Part shown: positions 7,833 through 16,116 of the stretch, piece after piece
Layout: every line of letters starts with the position of its first letter
Position numbering within the stretch: the stretch's first letter is position 1
Assembly: GCF_030908545.1 (NCBI RefSeq)
Contig: NZ_CP133083.1
Span: 2,551,691-2,615,690, forward strand
Source of the DNA: Nitrosomonas sp. sh817
Lineage (GTDB): Bacteria > Pseudomonadota > Gammaproteobacteria > Burkholderiales > Nitrosomonadaceae
Length of the DNA: 64,000 nt
Reading direction: 5' to 3'
Notes under the pieces: generated by a model
Seen by the model: only the letters and a program-made list of their open reading frames with translations
What the model was told of the DNA's origin: nothing
Databases searched by the model: none
Program-made: the position numbers and the translations under genes

Positions 7833-8846
7833 ATGATAGTTCTCAGAAAAAACACGATTTTTCAAGTTTTCCTGATCATTGTTACACTCGGTTATTTTCA
7901 GCCCGTCTGGGCGGAAAAGACATCCGGCGAATTCACGGCGCAGCAAACCTGCCCGGCTTATGTATCCAAAAATAAATCGACCAATCCGGATAATGCAAAA
8001 ATTCTGGCCGGAAGCAAATACGCGATTACCGAAGTGCTGACGGCGAATAATCCCGACTGGTATCGCGTGGTTGTACCTGCGGCCAATCCGCAAGAACGCT
8101 GGGTTAATGCCAGTTGCGGCCAGGCCCAACTGAGCGGTGGAGGGGGCGGCGGCGACAATAATGACGGCGGTGGCGGTAGCTGCAATACCGCGGGACAAGG
8201 CGATAGCTATGTATTGGCGTTGTCGTGGCAGCCGGCATTCTGTGAAACCAAACCCGATAAAGCAGAATGCAAAATTACCGACCCTAAAGTTTACCAAGCC
8301 AAACATTTCACGCTACATGGTTTATGGCCGAACAAAAAAAGTTGCGGCACACATTATGGATTCTGCGGTGATGTCAAAAACCAGAAAAGCAATTTCTGCG
8401 ATTACCCGGCTGTTCAATTGGATGACGCCCCCCGCACTTCATTAGCGGAAGTGATGCCGAGCGTAACCGCCGGTTCTTGCTTGGAACGGCATGAATGGCA
8501 CAAGCACGGTACCTGCGCTCAGTGGTCATTGGAAGACTATTTCGATTTGGCAGCCGACTTGACCCGCCAGTTTAACGATGCCGGCATGGCGTATTTCATG
8601 AACCGCAGGATCGGACAGCAGGTTCGCACCGATGATTTCATTAATCGCGTAACAGCGGTGCTGGGAACAGCCGCGAAGGACCGGATCAAGCTGAATTGCA
8701 ACCAAGGCATGCTGGTCGAAATTCAATTGAATCTATCCGCCAGTCTGACCCCTGGTATCGATCTGGAGAAATTATTGCCGGACGCGCCGGTTCAGGGCAA
8801 ATCGAATTGCGGCGAGACATTCCTGGTTGACGCCATCGGTCAATGA
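7833..8846 (+). CDS. Secreted ribonuclease T2 family protein with N-terminal SH3-like domain
   Basis: 337 residues. The ATG at 7833 has AAGGAG seven bases upstream and opens a signal peptide ending near VWAEK; the longer upstream frame has no ribosome site. Residues about 34-98 look like a bacterial SH3-type domain, followed by a Gly/Asp-rich linker (102-115), then the catalytic domain. Both RNase T2 active-site motifs are intact: HFTLHGLWP at 158-166 and HEWHKHGTC at 220-228. Cysteines in the catalytic domain suggest disulfides in the periplasm or outside. It would degrade RNA non-specifically, perhaps for nutrient recovery. Confidence 0.9.
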   Translation: MIVLRKNTIFQVFLIIVTLGYFQPVWAEKTSGEFTAQQTCPAYVSKNKSTNPDNAKILAGSKYAITEVLTANNPDWYRVVVPAANPQERWVNASCGQAQLSGGGGGGDNNDGGGGSCNTAGQGDSYVLALSWQPAFCETKPDKAECKITDPKVYQAKHFTLHGLWPNKKSCGTHYGFCGDVKNQKSNFCDYPAVQLDDAPRTSLAEVMPSVTAGSCLERHEWHKHGTCAQWSLEDYFDLAADLTRQFNDAGMAYFMNRRIGQQVRTDDFINRVTAVLGTAAKDRIKLNCNQGMLVEIQLNLSASLTPGIDLEKLLPDAPVQGKSNCGETFLVDAIGQ

Positions 8847-9012
8847 CTCAGGTACTAACCGGTCTTTGATGAGGATCATGCGCAAGATTCTTCACGTGTG
8901 AGCCTCATCATTCAGGCTGCAAGCATTCCAGAAACTAACCGTGCTCAACTGAAAAAAGCTTAAAATAAGTGTATTCTGAAAAAATCTTCAACCTGTTTAA
9001 AGACTTTCAATC

Positions 9013-9921
9013 ATGAATATTCTGATCACAGGCGCAACGGGATTCATTGGTCAGCAATTAGTACGGCGTTTGCAGCGAGGCCACCACATCATCACCGTAT
9101 TGAGCCGCAATGCCAAGAGAGCGAGCGAAATGCTTGGCGTACCGGCATATGATTGGGATTACGCCACGCAGGATGTCCCTTTTGAGGCAATAAAAGACTG
9201 TCAGGTTATCATCAACTTGATGGGCGAGAATTTGGGCGAAGGCCGTTGGACTAAAGCGCGCAAGCACGAGATTTATACCTCGCGTATCCTCAGCACCCGC
9301 AAGCTGGTTGCCGCCGCGCCGGACAGTCTGCACACTTTCGTGTGCGGCTCGGCGATCGGTATTTACCCCGGTACCGGCGACGATTGTTACGATGAGTCGT
9401 ATACCGTGCCGGAACAGCGCAGTTTCATGCAAACGATTTGCCATGATTGGGAACAGGAGGCGGCAAGGATCGAAAGCAACGGTGTGCGCCGGGTCAGCAT
9501 CCGCACCGGCGTGGTGCTCGGTCACGGCGGCATGCTGCAGAAACTGCTGCCGGTTTTCAAACTGAGTCTTGGCGGCCCTGCCGGCAATGGAAAACAATGG
9601 TTGCCTTGGATACACATCGATGACATTGTATCCGTCTACATTGCAGCCGCGCTGGATTCGCGTTATCAAGGTCCGGTCAATGCCGTGGCGCCTAACCCGG
9701 TACGTTACCGGGAATTCGCCACGGCGCTGGGTCATGCACTGCAACGTCCGGCTTTTTTCCCGGCACCGGCATTTATTTTGAAATTGGTATTGGGCGAAGC
9801 CGCTGCGCTGGCGTTAAACAGCTATCGCGTCACGCCGCGGCGATTGCTGGAAGAATTCGGTTTTCATTTCAAATATAGCGATTTACCGGCGGCTTTGGCG
9901 GATTTGCACCGGCCGCATTAA
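9013..9921 (+). CDS. TIGR01777 family NAD(P)-dependent epimerase
   Basis: A 302-residue extended short-chain dehydrogenase. The dinucleotide-binding GATGFIGQQL motif is at residues 7-16, and INLMGENLGEGRWTKARK and SAIGIYPG are typical of the YfcH/SulA-type TIGR01777 family. The C-terminal DUF1731-like tail (TPRRLLEEFGFHFKY) is present. The physiological substrate of the family is unknown. It lies 16 bases before the photolyase gene and is probably co-transcribed with it. Confidence 0.88.
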   Translation: MNILITGATGFIGQQLVRRLQRGHHIITVLSRNAKRASEMLGVPAYDWDYATQDVPFEAIKDCQVIINLMGENLGEGRWTKARKHEIYTSRILSTRKLVAAAPDSLHTFVCGSAIGIYPGTGDDCYDESYTVPEQRSFMQTICHDWEQEAARIESNGVRRVSIRTGVVLGHGGMLQKLLPVFKLSLGGPAGNGKQWLPWIHIDDIVSVYIAAALDSRYQGPVNAVAPNPVRYREFATALGHALQRPAFFPAPAFILKLVLGEAAALALNSYRVTPRRLLEEFGFHFKYSDLPAALADLHRPH

Positions 9922-9937
9922 TTCCGTTTAGCCGCAT

Positions 9938-11239
9938 ATGACGACACCGCTTGCTGTTTTCTGGTTCCGGCGCGATTTGCGCTTGCACGATAATGCCGGA
10001 CTCGCGCAGGCGCTGGCATCCGGCCATGCGGTGCTGCCGGTTTTCATTTTTGACTCGAACATTCTCAGCGGACTGCCCCAAGACGACGCACGCGTCACGT
10101 TTATTTTCGATACGCTGCAAGCGTTGCGCACGCAGCTGGAGCGGGATCACGGCAGCTCACTGGCGCTGTATCACGGCAAGCCGCTGGAAGTTTTCGAACG
10201 CATCCTGCATTCGTACCCGGTTGCGGCGGTATACACCAACCATGATTATGAGCCTTATGCGCGAGAACGTGACGACGCCTTACGGCAATGGCTGAAAACA
10301 CAATCGGTAACATTCCATAGCTTCAAAGACCAGGTAGTGTTCGAAAAGCGCGAAGTCGTGAAAGAAGACGGCGATCCTTATGTGGTGTATACCCCGTACA
10401 TGCGCAAATGGCGGTCAATGTTGAGTCAAATCGCACTGACGGTCTATCCCAGTGCCGAACGATTATCCGGGCTAGTCAAACAACTGTCATGCTCCAATCT
10501 GACGCTGGCGGATATCGGCTTTGTCCGTGCCGCAATCACCGTTCCGCCCTATCAGCTCGGTATCGGCATACTGGAATACTATGCCGCAGACAGGGATTTC
10601 CCGGCACGGCAGGGCACGTCGCAATTATCGCCGCATTTGCGTTTCGGCACCGTCAGCATCCGCCAGATTGTGCAGCAAACGCTTGAAATCAGTGACAGTT
10701 TTTGCAATGAACTGATCTGGCGGGAGTTTTTCAGTCAAATATTGTGGCATTTCCCGCAAACTGTGCATAAAAGCTTCAAACCGCAATACGATCGCATTCA
10801 ATGGCGTAACGATGCAACGGAATTTCAGCGCTGGTGCGAGGGCACCACCGGTTATCCATTAGTCGACGCCGGTATGCGCCAGCTCAATGCGACCGGATTA
10901 ATGCACAACCGCATCCGTATGGTTACCGCCAGCTTTCTGTGCAAGCACCTGCTGATAGACTGGCGCTGGGGTGAGGCTTATTTTGCGCGGAAATTGCTGG
11001 ATTACGACCTGGCCAGTAATGTCGGCAACTGGCAGTGGGTGGGCGGCTGTGGCGTCGATGCGGCACCCTATTTCAGAATTTTTAATCCAACCACGCAAAT
11101 TGAGAAGTTCGATCAACAGTTCGACTATATCCAAACCTGGGTACATGACTGGCACACACTCTCTTATCCGGCGCCGATGGTGGATCACGCAGCCGCGCGC
11201 ACGCGTTGCCTTCATGCTTACCGGGAAGCAGTTAGTTAA
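9938..11239 (+). CDS. phrB: Deoxyribodipyrimidine photolyase (class I CPD type)
   Basis: 433 residues. An N-terminal antenna domain begins VFWFRRDLRLHDN, and the C-terminal FAD domain carries WREFFSQIL, GYPLVDAGMRQL, MHNRIRMVTASFL and NVGNWQWVGGCGVDAAPYFRIFNP. It uses blue light to split cyclobutane pyrimidine dimers. It is somewhat shorter than the E. coli enzyme (472 residues), with compact interdomain loops. It follows the TIGR01777 epimerase at short spacing. Confidence 0.94.
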   Translation: MTTPLAVFWFRRDLRLHDNAGLAQALASGHAVLPVFIFDSNILSGLPQDDARVTFIFDTLQALRTQLERDHGSSLALYHGKPLEVFERILHSYPVAAVYTNHDYEPYARERDDALRQWLKTQSVTFHSFKDQVVFEKREVVKEDGDPYVVYTPYMRKWRSMLSQIALTVYPSAERLSGLVKQLSCSNLTLADIGFVRAAITVPPYQLGIGILEYYAADRDFPARQGTSQLSPHLRFGTVSIRQIVQQTLEISDSFCNELIWREFFSQILWHFPQTVHKSFKPQYDRIQWRNDATEFQRWCEGTTGYPLVDAGMRQLNATGLMHNRIRMVTASFLCKHLLIDWRWGEAYFARKLLDYDLASNVGNWQWVGGCGVDAAPYFRIFNPTTQIEKFDQQFDYIQTWVHDWHTLSYPAPMVDHAAARTRCLHAYREAVS

Positions 11240-11269
11240 GATAGATAGATAACAAATGGTATCTTCGTT

Positions 11270-11409
11270 TAACAAGCCGAAAACTATCCACGTTGCCGTT
11301 GCGGTGTTAAGAACTGACTCAAAATGCTCATTTATTGCATAAACTGCGCCTTTTCACCTGTTCTTGCCTTGTATCGGCTTTCTTGAAAACGTTTCTCAAC
11401 GGCTTGTTA
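11270..11409 (-). repeat. MITE-like repeat family B, copy 2
   Basis: An inverted copy of the element at 3364-3509. Ends are TAACAAGCCG and CGGCTTGTTA; the internal CAAAATGCTCATTTAT and GCCTTGTATCGG stretches are shared. It lies about 30 bases after the photolyase stop and 90 bases before an IS200 copy. The stretch 11410-11498 between them shows nothing recognisable. Confidence 0.85.
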
Positions 11410-11498
11410 ATAAAAAGTCGAAATAGCCAAAGAAAAAAACGCTGACACAACGTTTATTTAAAACCCGTTATCAGCCATTTTTTCTCCGGCGGCAAAAA

Positions 11499-12087
11499 CT
11501 AAACAACCACCGGCTAAAGCCGGTGGGTTTGAGTTACGGACTGAAAGTCCGGATACGCGTCGACTAAACGACGCGTCTTATTCCGGCTCCATTTTAAAAT
11601 TGTCGTTTGGATTTGGCTCAAAATGATGCTCCAAGTATTGTTTGATCATCTCTTCTGTCATCTGACCTACTGTCACGCAGAAATACCCTCGCGCCCAAAA
11701 ATGCCTTCCCCAGTACCGCTTCTTCAAGTGAGGAAATTCTTCAAACAGATAGCTCGATGTTCGTCCTTTTAGTCGCCTCATGATCTCACTCGGAGCCATC
11801 TCCGGCGGACAACTCACCAGAATACGCACATGATCCTTACTTACTACACCCTGTACAATTCTCATTTCAAATGCTTCACACGTCTGACGAACCAACTCTC
11901 GTACTCGTTCTGCTACTTCTCCCTTCAGAATCTTATATCTATACTTCGTTACCCATACAAAATGATATTCAATCTGATAAACCGTATGACTTCCATATCT
12001 ATAATCCATGCCACACCTCCTGTGTGGCATATTCTCGCAGCTAAAGCTGACCGGCTGAAGCCGGTGGTTTTAACCTTATGATGGACA
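11499..12087 (-). mobile_element. IS200-like element, copy 1 (complete length, catalytic His lost)
   Basis: 589 bases nearly identical to 40268-40857. Limits are taken from the second copy, where restoring the interrupted gene defines the ends. Both ends carry subterminal hairpins (CCACCGGCTAAAGCCGGTGG and ACCGGCTGAAGCCGGTGG) and there are no terminal inverted repeats or target duplications, as expected for IS200/IS605. Read on the minus strand, both copies sit directly after GTTTAT, which may be the target tetra- or pentanucleotide. Confidence 0.85.
11578..12009 (-). CDS. tnpA: IS200-type transposase TnpA with mutated HUH motif
   Basis: 143 residues of the Y1 HUH single-strand transposase family, which cuts and rejoins ssDNA as a dimer. 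The start at 12009 (MDYRYGSH) has AGGAGG upstream; that site sits in the loop of a GCCACAC/GTGTGGC hairpin (12010-12028), which could limit translation as known for IS200. The C-terminal EEMIKQYLEHH supplies the catalytic Tyr. The HUH motif, however, reads DHVRIL; the other copy in this window has DHVHIL, so one of the two metal-binding histidines is Arg here. The protein is full-length but probably catalytically dead. Confidence 0.9.
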   Translation of the reverse strand: MDYRYGSHTVYQIEYHFVWVTKYRYKILKGEVAERVRELVRQTCEAFEMRIVQGVVSKDHVRILVSCPPEMAPSEIMRRLKGRTSSYLFEEFPHLKKRYWGRHFWARGYFCVTVGQMTEEMIKQYLEHHFEPNPNDNFKMEPE

Positions 12088-12093
12088 ATAAAC

Positions 12094-12228
12094 TACCACC
12101 CACTGAAAGTAGGTGGGTTAGCGCAGCTTGGGTGCAGACGACTAAAGTCGTCTACCCGCACCAAGCTAAACGCGCATGAATCAACACATTTAAAGTCAAA
12201 GTCACCGTCTAAAGACGGTGGTTTTTAC
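12094..12228. mobile_element. Palindrome-associated IS200/IS605-like remnant without transposase
   Basis: Adjacent to IS200 copy 1 are hairpins with the same layout as IS200 ends but different sequence: CCACCCACTGAAAGTAGGTGGG, a nested stem with GACGACTAAAGTCGTC inside GCTTGGGTGC/GCACCAAGC, and ACCGTCTAAAGACGGTGG followed by TTTTT. There is no ORF between them. This looks like a short non-autonomous element (PATE) derived from a related IS. Exact limits are uncertain. Confidence 0.55.
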
Positions 12229-12703
12229 CAAATTTATGGAAATAAAGCACCGGAGCGATTCATTCAGCAGCGATGGATGAAATTTTGATCCGCTTGGTTG
12301 TTTCAAAAATCATCCAGAATATTCATTTGCAATCGATCACTAACTGTTTATTTTATGGGAAGAATCTTCATCAAAATCACAAAAAATTCACAGACCCCGC
12401 ACCATTTTCTTTGATAAATATACGGTTATCTGATGCATTAACAATTCCATCCTTTTTTTTTTAGTGTTATGCTTAATATGAATAAGTCGTTTTCTTATTC
12501 GATTTGAAACCATGTCTCTCTAATTTTAGGAGATCAATAGGTTACATAAGTTGGATGATTTTCTATTACAAGATCTTCTTCTGTAAAAGAAAAGGACATT
12601 GCGGAAAAAGATTTTAGGAGATGTGGCTTGTAGCTGATGAAGTTTCAACGTGACATTAAATTTGTTTATAAACATTATTATTTTAGTAACAAAGGAGATT
12701 CTC
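12229..12703. other. AT-rich intergenic stretch
   Basis: About 475 AT-rich bases with no convincing gene. A 63-codon frame at 12273-12464 has no ribosome site and no recognisable product. The last 15 bases hold the AAAGGAG ribosome site of the following lipoprotein gene. Confidence 0.6.
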
Positions 12704-12862
12704 ATGAAATACACAATTTTCGCAGCCGTCCTGTTAGCTTTTGTTAGTACAGCCGCATTATCTGGATGTGGCGAACCTAAACCATATAATAAACCGCCAA
12801 GCTTATATAAAGATCCTGAATCAGGCGAAAGACTGGGTGCTCCTGCCGGTAGTAAAGATTAA
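12704..12862 (+). CDS. Small lipoprotein of unknown function
   Basis: 52 residues. The ATG at 12704 has AAAGGAG six bases upstream. A lipoprotein signal peptide ends in the lipobox LSGC with the acylated cysteine at residue 21; the mature part of about 32 residues is Pro/Lys/Gly-rich (GEPKPYNKPPSLYK). Small single-domain lipoproteins of this type occur widely in proteobacteria without known role. It is a single-gene unit, bounded by a terminator 19 bases after its stop. Confidence 0.8.
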   Translation: MKYTIFAAVLLAFVSTAALSGCGEPKPYNKPPSLYKDPESGERLGAPAGSKD

Positions 12863-12880
12863 TCGGTTGATTGATTATCA

Positions 12881-12914
12881 AACGGCTCCTGTCAGTTTTC
12901 AGGGGCCGTTTTCT
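12881..12914 (+). terminator. Rho-independent terminator after the small lipoprotein gene
   Basis: AACGGCTCCTG and CAGGGGCCGTT form a stem of about ten pairs with a small bulge around a TCAGTTTT-region loop, followed by TTTTC. Confidence 0.75.
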
Positions 12915-13048
12915 ATTTAGGGGTATCACTAAATATTCATATTTACGAGCATCCAAACCTTCGATTGCTTAATCCGTCTCACCCCGGCTTGTTTAAGATA
13001 CTGAATTTATACAAGCTCCCTTAAGATTATTCAACGTTTAACATTTCA

Positions 13049-13801
13049 CTAGATGTTCAATTTATGAAAGATAAAATTGGGTAAATGCTGAATAATCAAC
13101 ATAATCAACCTCCATTTTGGTGGCGCGTACACGACCGGTTGGCCACGTTTAACCCCATCCACAATGTTTTTTGCAATTGCTTCGACAGAGGCTAATTTAG
13201 CGCCTTGAGCTTTCAAGTGCGCAGTCATCGGTGTGTCTGTCGGCCCCGGTTTAACCAGAACAACCTTGACACCGGTTCCCGCGAAGCGGTGTTGCAGGCC
13301 TTGCGCGTATCGCGTCACCAAGCCTTTGGCCGAACCATAAACATAATTGGACTTGCGCCCTCTGTCACCAGCCACCGACCCTACCAGTACCAAGGTACCG
13401 GAATCAGCCTTTGCCATATGCTTCGCAAACGCTTCGGCGAAAAGCAGCGGAGAAATTCCATTGATTTCCAACGCCTCCCGGCACGCCTGCAAATCATTCT
13501 GGCAAGCATCTTGTTCCGGCAGAGAACCATGCGCAATCAAAACAATATCAACGGCTTGCTGCTTAGCAATCTCGTCAACCGCCGTTTGAATGGCGGCCGT
13601 ATCGAGAAAATCCAGTTGTGTCACGTGAATATCCGCTTCGGGACTGCGCGCACCGATATCGGCAGCAACACGTTTAATCCGGTCGGCATCCCGTCCGATC
13701 AAAGTCAGGTCCACCGGTTGATCTTGCGCCCACAGTCTGACGCAGTGCTCGGCGATCGCCGACGTAGCACCGACGATGACAATCCGTTGCTTGTTGTTCA
13801 T
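13049..13801 (-). CDS. dprE2: Decaprenylphospho-beta-D-erythro-pentofuranosid-2-ulose reductase-like SDR
   Basis: A 250-residue short-chain dehydrogenase. The NADH-binding GATSAIAEHCVRLW motif is near residues 11-24, and the catalytic Ser and YxxxK are in VGSVAGDRGRKSNYVYGSAKG. This region is close to mycobacterial DprE2, the partner that reduces the keto intermediate to decaprenylphosphoryl-D-arabinose. It begins one base after the stop of the DprE1 homologue, so the two are translationally linked. The lipid carrier here would be a Gram-negative polyprenyl phosphate, which cannot be read from sequence. The 3' end (LPNFIFHKLNI) is amphipathic, possibly membrane-associating. Confidence 0.85.
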   Translation of the reverse strand: MNNKQRIVIVGATSAIAEHCVRLWAQDQPVDLTLIGRDADRIKRVAADIGARSPEADIHVTQLDFLDTAAIQTAVDEIAKQQAVDIVLIAHGSLPEQDACQNDLQACREALEINGISPLLFAEAFAKHMAKADSGTLVLVGSVAGDRGRKSNYVYGSAKGLVTRYAQGLQHRFAGTGVKVVLVKPGPTDTPMTAHLKAQGAKLASVEAIAKNIVDGVKRGQPVVYAPPKWRLIMLIIQHLPNFIFHKLNI

Positions 13802-13802
13802 T

Positions 13803-15104
13803 TCATGCTCCCATTAAACGGCGTGACAATCCCGAGCTGATACCGGGATCACGATACTTCAAAAATTCATGTAATCGCGGATAACCCGCTTCAAACAAAT
13901 CCCGGGGCATGCGGGCATCCTTGGCCGGATAAATCCTGCCCCCCGCTTCCCGCACAATGGCATCCATGCGTTCAAACAGCTTAAGCGTTTTCGCGCTCTT
14001 ATTTGGGAAATCCAGCGCCAGAGTAACACCGGGGCGTGGAAAACTCATCATCCCAACCGGCTGTCTATTGCCGAAAGTCTTTAGAACGGCGAGAAAAGAC
14101 CCTTCACCGGATTTGGCGATTTCACCCAGCATGGCTCGGGTCGCATCTTGCCCGGCTTCTCGTGGAACCACACTTTGGTACTGAAAGAACCCTTTCGGAC
14201 CATACATCCGGTTCCATTCAAGAAGATTATCCAGTGGATAAAAGAAAGACTCGTAATGGACAATGGCTGATCCTGCCTTCGACTTCTTGAGATTGTAGTA
14301 TGCCGCGTTGAATGGCCGCAGCGATAAGCTGTTTACCAGCGAAATAGGCGGCACGAAAGGCATGACCAGTTGCCGTTTTTTGGGTTCCGGCCGTTGCTCG
14401 CTATCCGAAAAATTGCCTCGCATGAAAAGCCCCCGGTTGCCGTTGCCGGAGACACAGTCGATCCAGGAAACGGTGTGCTCCCAGTCAACCTCGGAGCCAT
14501 CCGCGAGTTGGAAAAATTCATCCAAATCACCATAGGGAATCGTTTCGGTCTGCAACCACGGACTCGCAACCCGGCGCAATTGAATCTCCGCTTCCACGAT
14601 TATGCCCGTCAACCCCAATCCGCCAACAGTTGCAGCAAACCAATCCGGTTGAGTATGGGGGCCGCATTCGATTATTTCACCATCGGTACGAATCAATTTG
14701 ATTCTCTGAACATGATCACCGAACGAACCAAGAAGATGGTGATTCTTGCCGTGTACATCGTTGGCGATCGCGCCGCCAACTGTCACGAGCTGTGTGCCCG
14801 GCGTAACAGGCAGAATCCAGCCTCGCGGAATCACCAGCCGCTGGATATCTCGCAACAATACACCGGCCTCGCAAACCAGCCTTCCGGTTTTATCATCGAA
14901 AGCAATGAAGTGATCCAGGCCGGTAGTAAGCCAAAGCACGCCATCTGGATTAAGGCAAGCGTCGCCGTAACTTCGCCCCATGCCATGAGCCAACCCTGAA
15001 GGATATTCACGGGAAACGATACTCTTTACCCTCCCCGGATCATTAAGCACAACAACTCGATGAAGAGGTGCACTGAGACGGCCCCAGGAGGAAACTGTTC
15101 TCAC
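13803..15104 (-). CDS. dprE1: Decaprenylphosphoryl-beta-D-ribose 2-oxidase-like flavoprotein
   Basis: 433 residues, FAD-linked oxidase of the vanillyl-alcohol-oxidase fold. MGRSYGDACLN (flavin contact), TPGTQLVTVGGAIANDVHGK and NHHLLGSFGDHV closely match mycobacterial DprE1, and YPAKDARM keeps the active-site Lys corresponding to Lys418. The Cys387 position targeted by benzothiazinones appears to be Ala (LALDFP against ICVDFP in M. tuberculosis, from memory). With DprE2 it would epimerise polyprenylphosphoryl ribose to arabinose. It overlaps the gtrA stop by four bases and lies one base before dprE2, forming one operon. Confidence 0.87.
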   Translation of the reverse strand: MRTVSSWGRLSAPLHRVVVLNDPGRVKSIVSREYPSGLAHGMGRSYGDACLNPDGVLWLTTGLDHFIAFDDKTGRLVCEAGVLLRDIQRLVIPRGWILPVTPGTQLVTVGGAIANDVHGKNHHLLGSFGDHVQRIKLIRTDGEIIECGPHTQPDWFAATVGGLGLTGIIVEAEIQLRRVASPWLQTETIPYGDLDEFFQLADGSEVDWEHTVSWIDCVSGNGNRGLFMRGNFSDSEQRPEPKKRQLVMPFVPPISLVNSLSLRPFNAAYYNLKKSKAGSAIVHYESFFYPLDNLLEWNRMYGPKGFFQYQSVVPREAGQDATRAMLGEIAKSGEGSFLAVLKTFGNRQPVGMMSFPRPGVTLALDFPNKSAKTLKLFERMDAIVREAGGRIYPAKDARMPRDLFEAGYPRLHEFLKYRDPGISSGLSRRLMGA

Positions 15105-15508
15105 GACTCCCCCTTATCGCGGAAGACAAACCGCTTGTCGAGATGGTATTTAGTCAAATAGCCGATAGCCAAACCGATGACACCCCCCAAATAACGCATC
15201 TCTTTTGTTCCAAAAAGATAGTGAAAGCCAAACTCAAACCCCCAGAAAATTAAGGTTGTAGCCACCCCCATTAGCACATAGAGCGTGAAAACTTGACCGT
15301 CATGCGCCACGCTACGGGCACGAAAGTTGAAAATATACCGCTTATCGAGAACATACTTCACCACTAACCCGACCCCGGTTCCTATCGCCACCGATAGCAA
15401 GACATCATACGCTCCCGAGTACACGCGAATGAAAAAATCCTGGGCGCCAATATTCGCTGCTGTCGCGATTAGCGCAAGAATTGCATAGGTTATTGCCAGT
15501 TTCATCAA
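15101..15508 (-). CDS. GtrA-like membrane protein
   Basis: 135 residues with four hydrophobic helices in the GtrA/DPMS fold; DKRYIFNFR and LDKRFVFRD are the repeated GtrA motifs. GtrA proteins are proposed to flip or recruit polyprenyl-phosphate sugars; mycobacterial Rv3789, encoded beside DprE1, belongs to this family. It is the first gene of the gtrA-dprE1-dprE2 operon and overlaps dprE1 by four bases. The 194-base gap to the divergent UbiA gene probably holds both promoters. Confidence 0.85.
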   Translation of the reverse strand: MMKLAITYAILALIATAANIGAQDFFIRVYSGAYDVLLSVAIGTGVGLVVKYVLDKRYIFNFRARSVAHDGQVFTLYVLMGVATTLIFWGFEFGFHYLFGTKEMRYLGGVIGLAIGYLTKYHLDKRFVFRDKGES

Positions 15509-16116
15509 GTAAGATTTTAATTAAACTGCAAGAGCTTGCAGGTATAAGTGTATGGGGAAAAACTTGCAAAAAACCTTATTTTATTACAATTGCTATCCTA
15601 ATACTTTGAGTATTAATAAAAATACTGCAATAATCATGATCATTGACAATAAAGAATGATATTACCTCCAGCAATAACATCTGGACCCAAAAGCGTATAC
15701 CTATGAACGATACCAAACAGACTTACACGTTTTCTCAGCAGATGATCGGTGTAATTAAACTCATGCGGCCGAAGCAGTGGATAAAAAATAGCTTTGTTCT
15801 AGCCCCACTCTTGTTTACCGGTGAATTTCTTAATCCCGAAGCCGTGCAACAGGCCTTGCTGGCAACGTTGCTTTTCTGTTTGGCTTCTTCAGCAACTTAT
15901 ATTATCAATGATATACATGATATCGAGCATGACCGCCGTCACCCGAAAAAATCCAAAACACGTCCCTTGGCAACCGGTATTGTAACCATTCCCGCGGCAC
16001 TATTGACACTGGGCGTGTTATACGCAACATTAATCTGGGGATGGTTTTACTTCTCAAACGTGGTATGGGTGATCATAGCTTATCTCATCCTCAATCTGGC
16101 CTATACGTTTATACTA

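Noticed and set aside
12273-12464. 63-codon frame in an AT-rich gap
   Set aside because: No ribosome site and no recognisable product.
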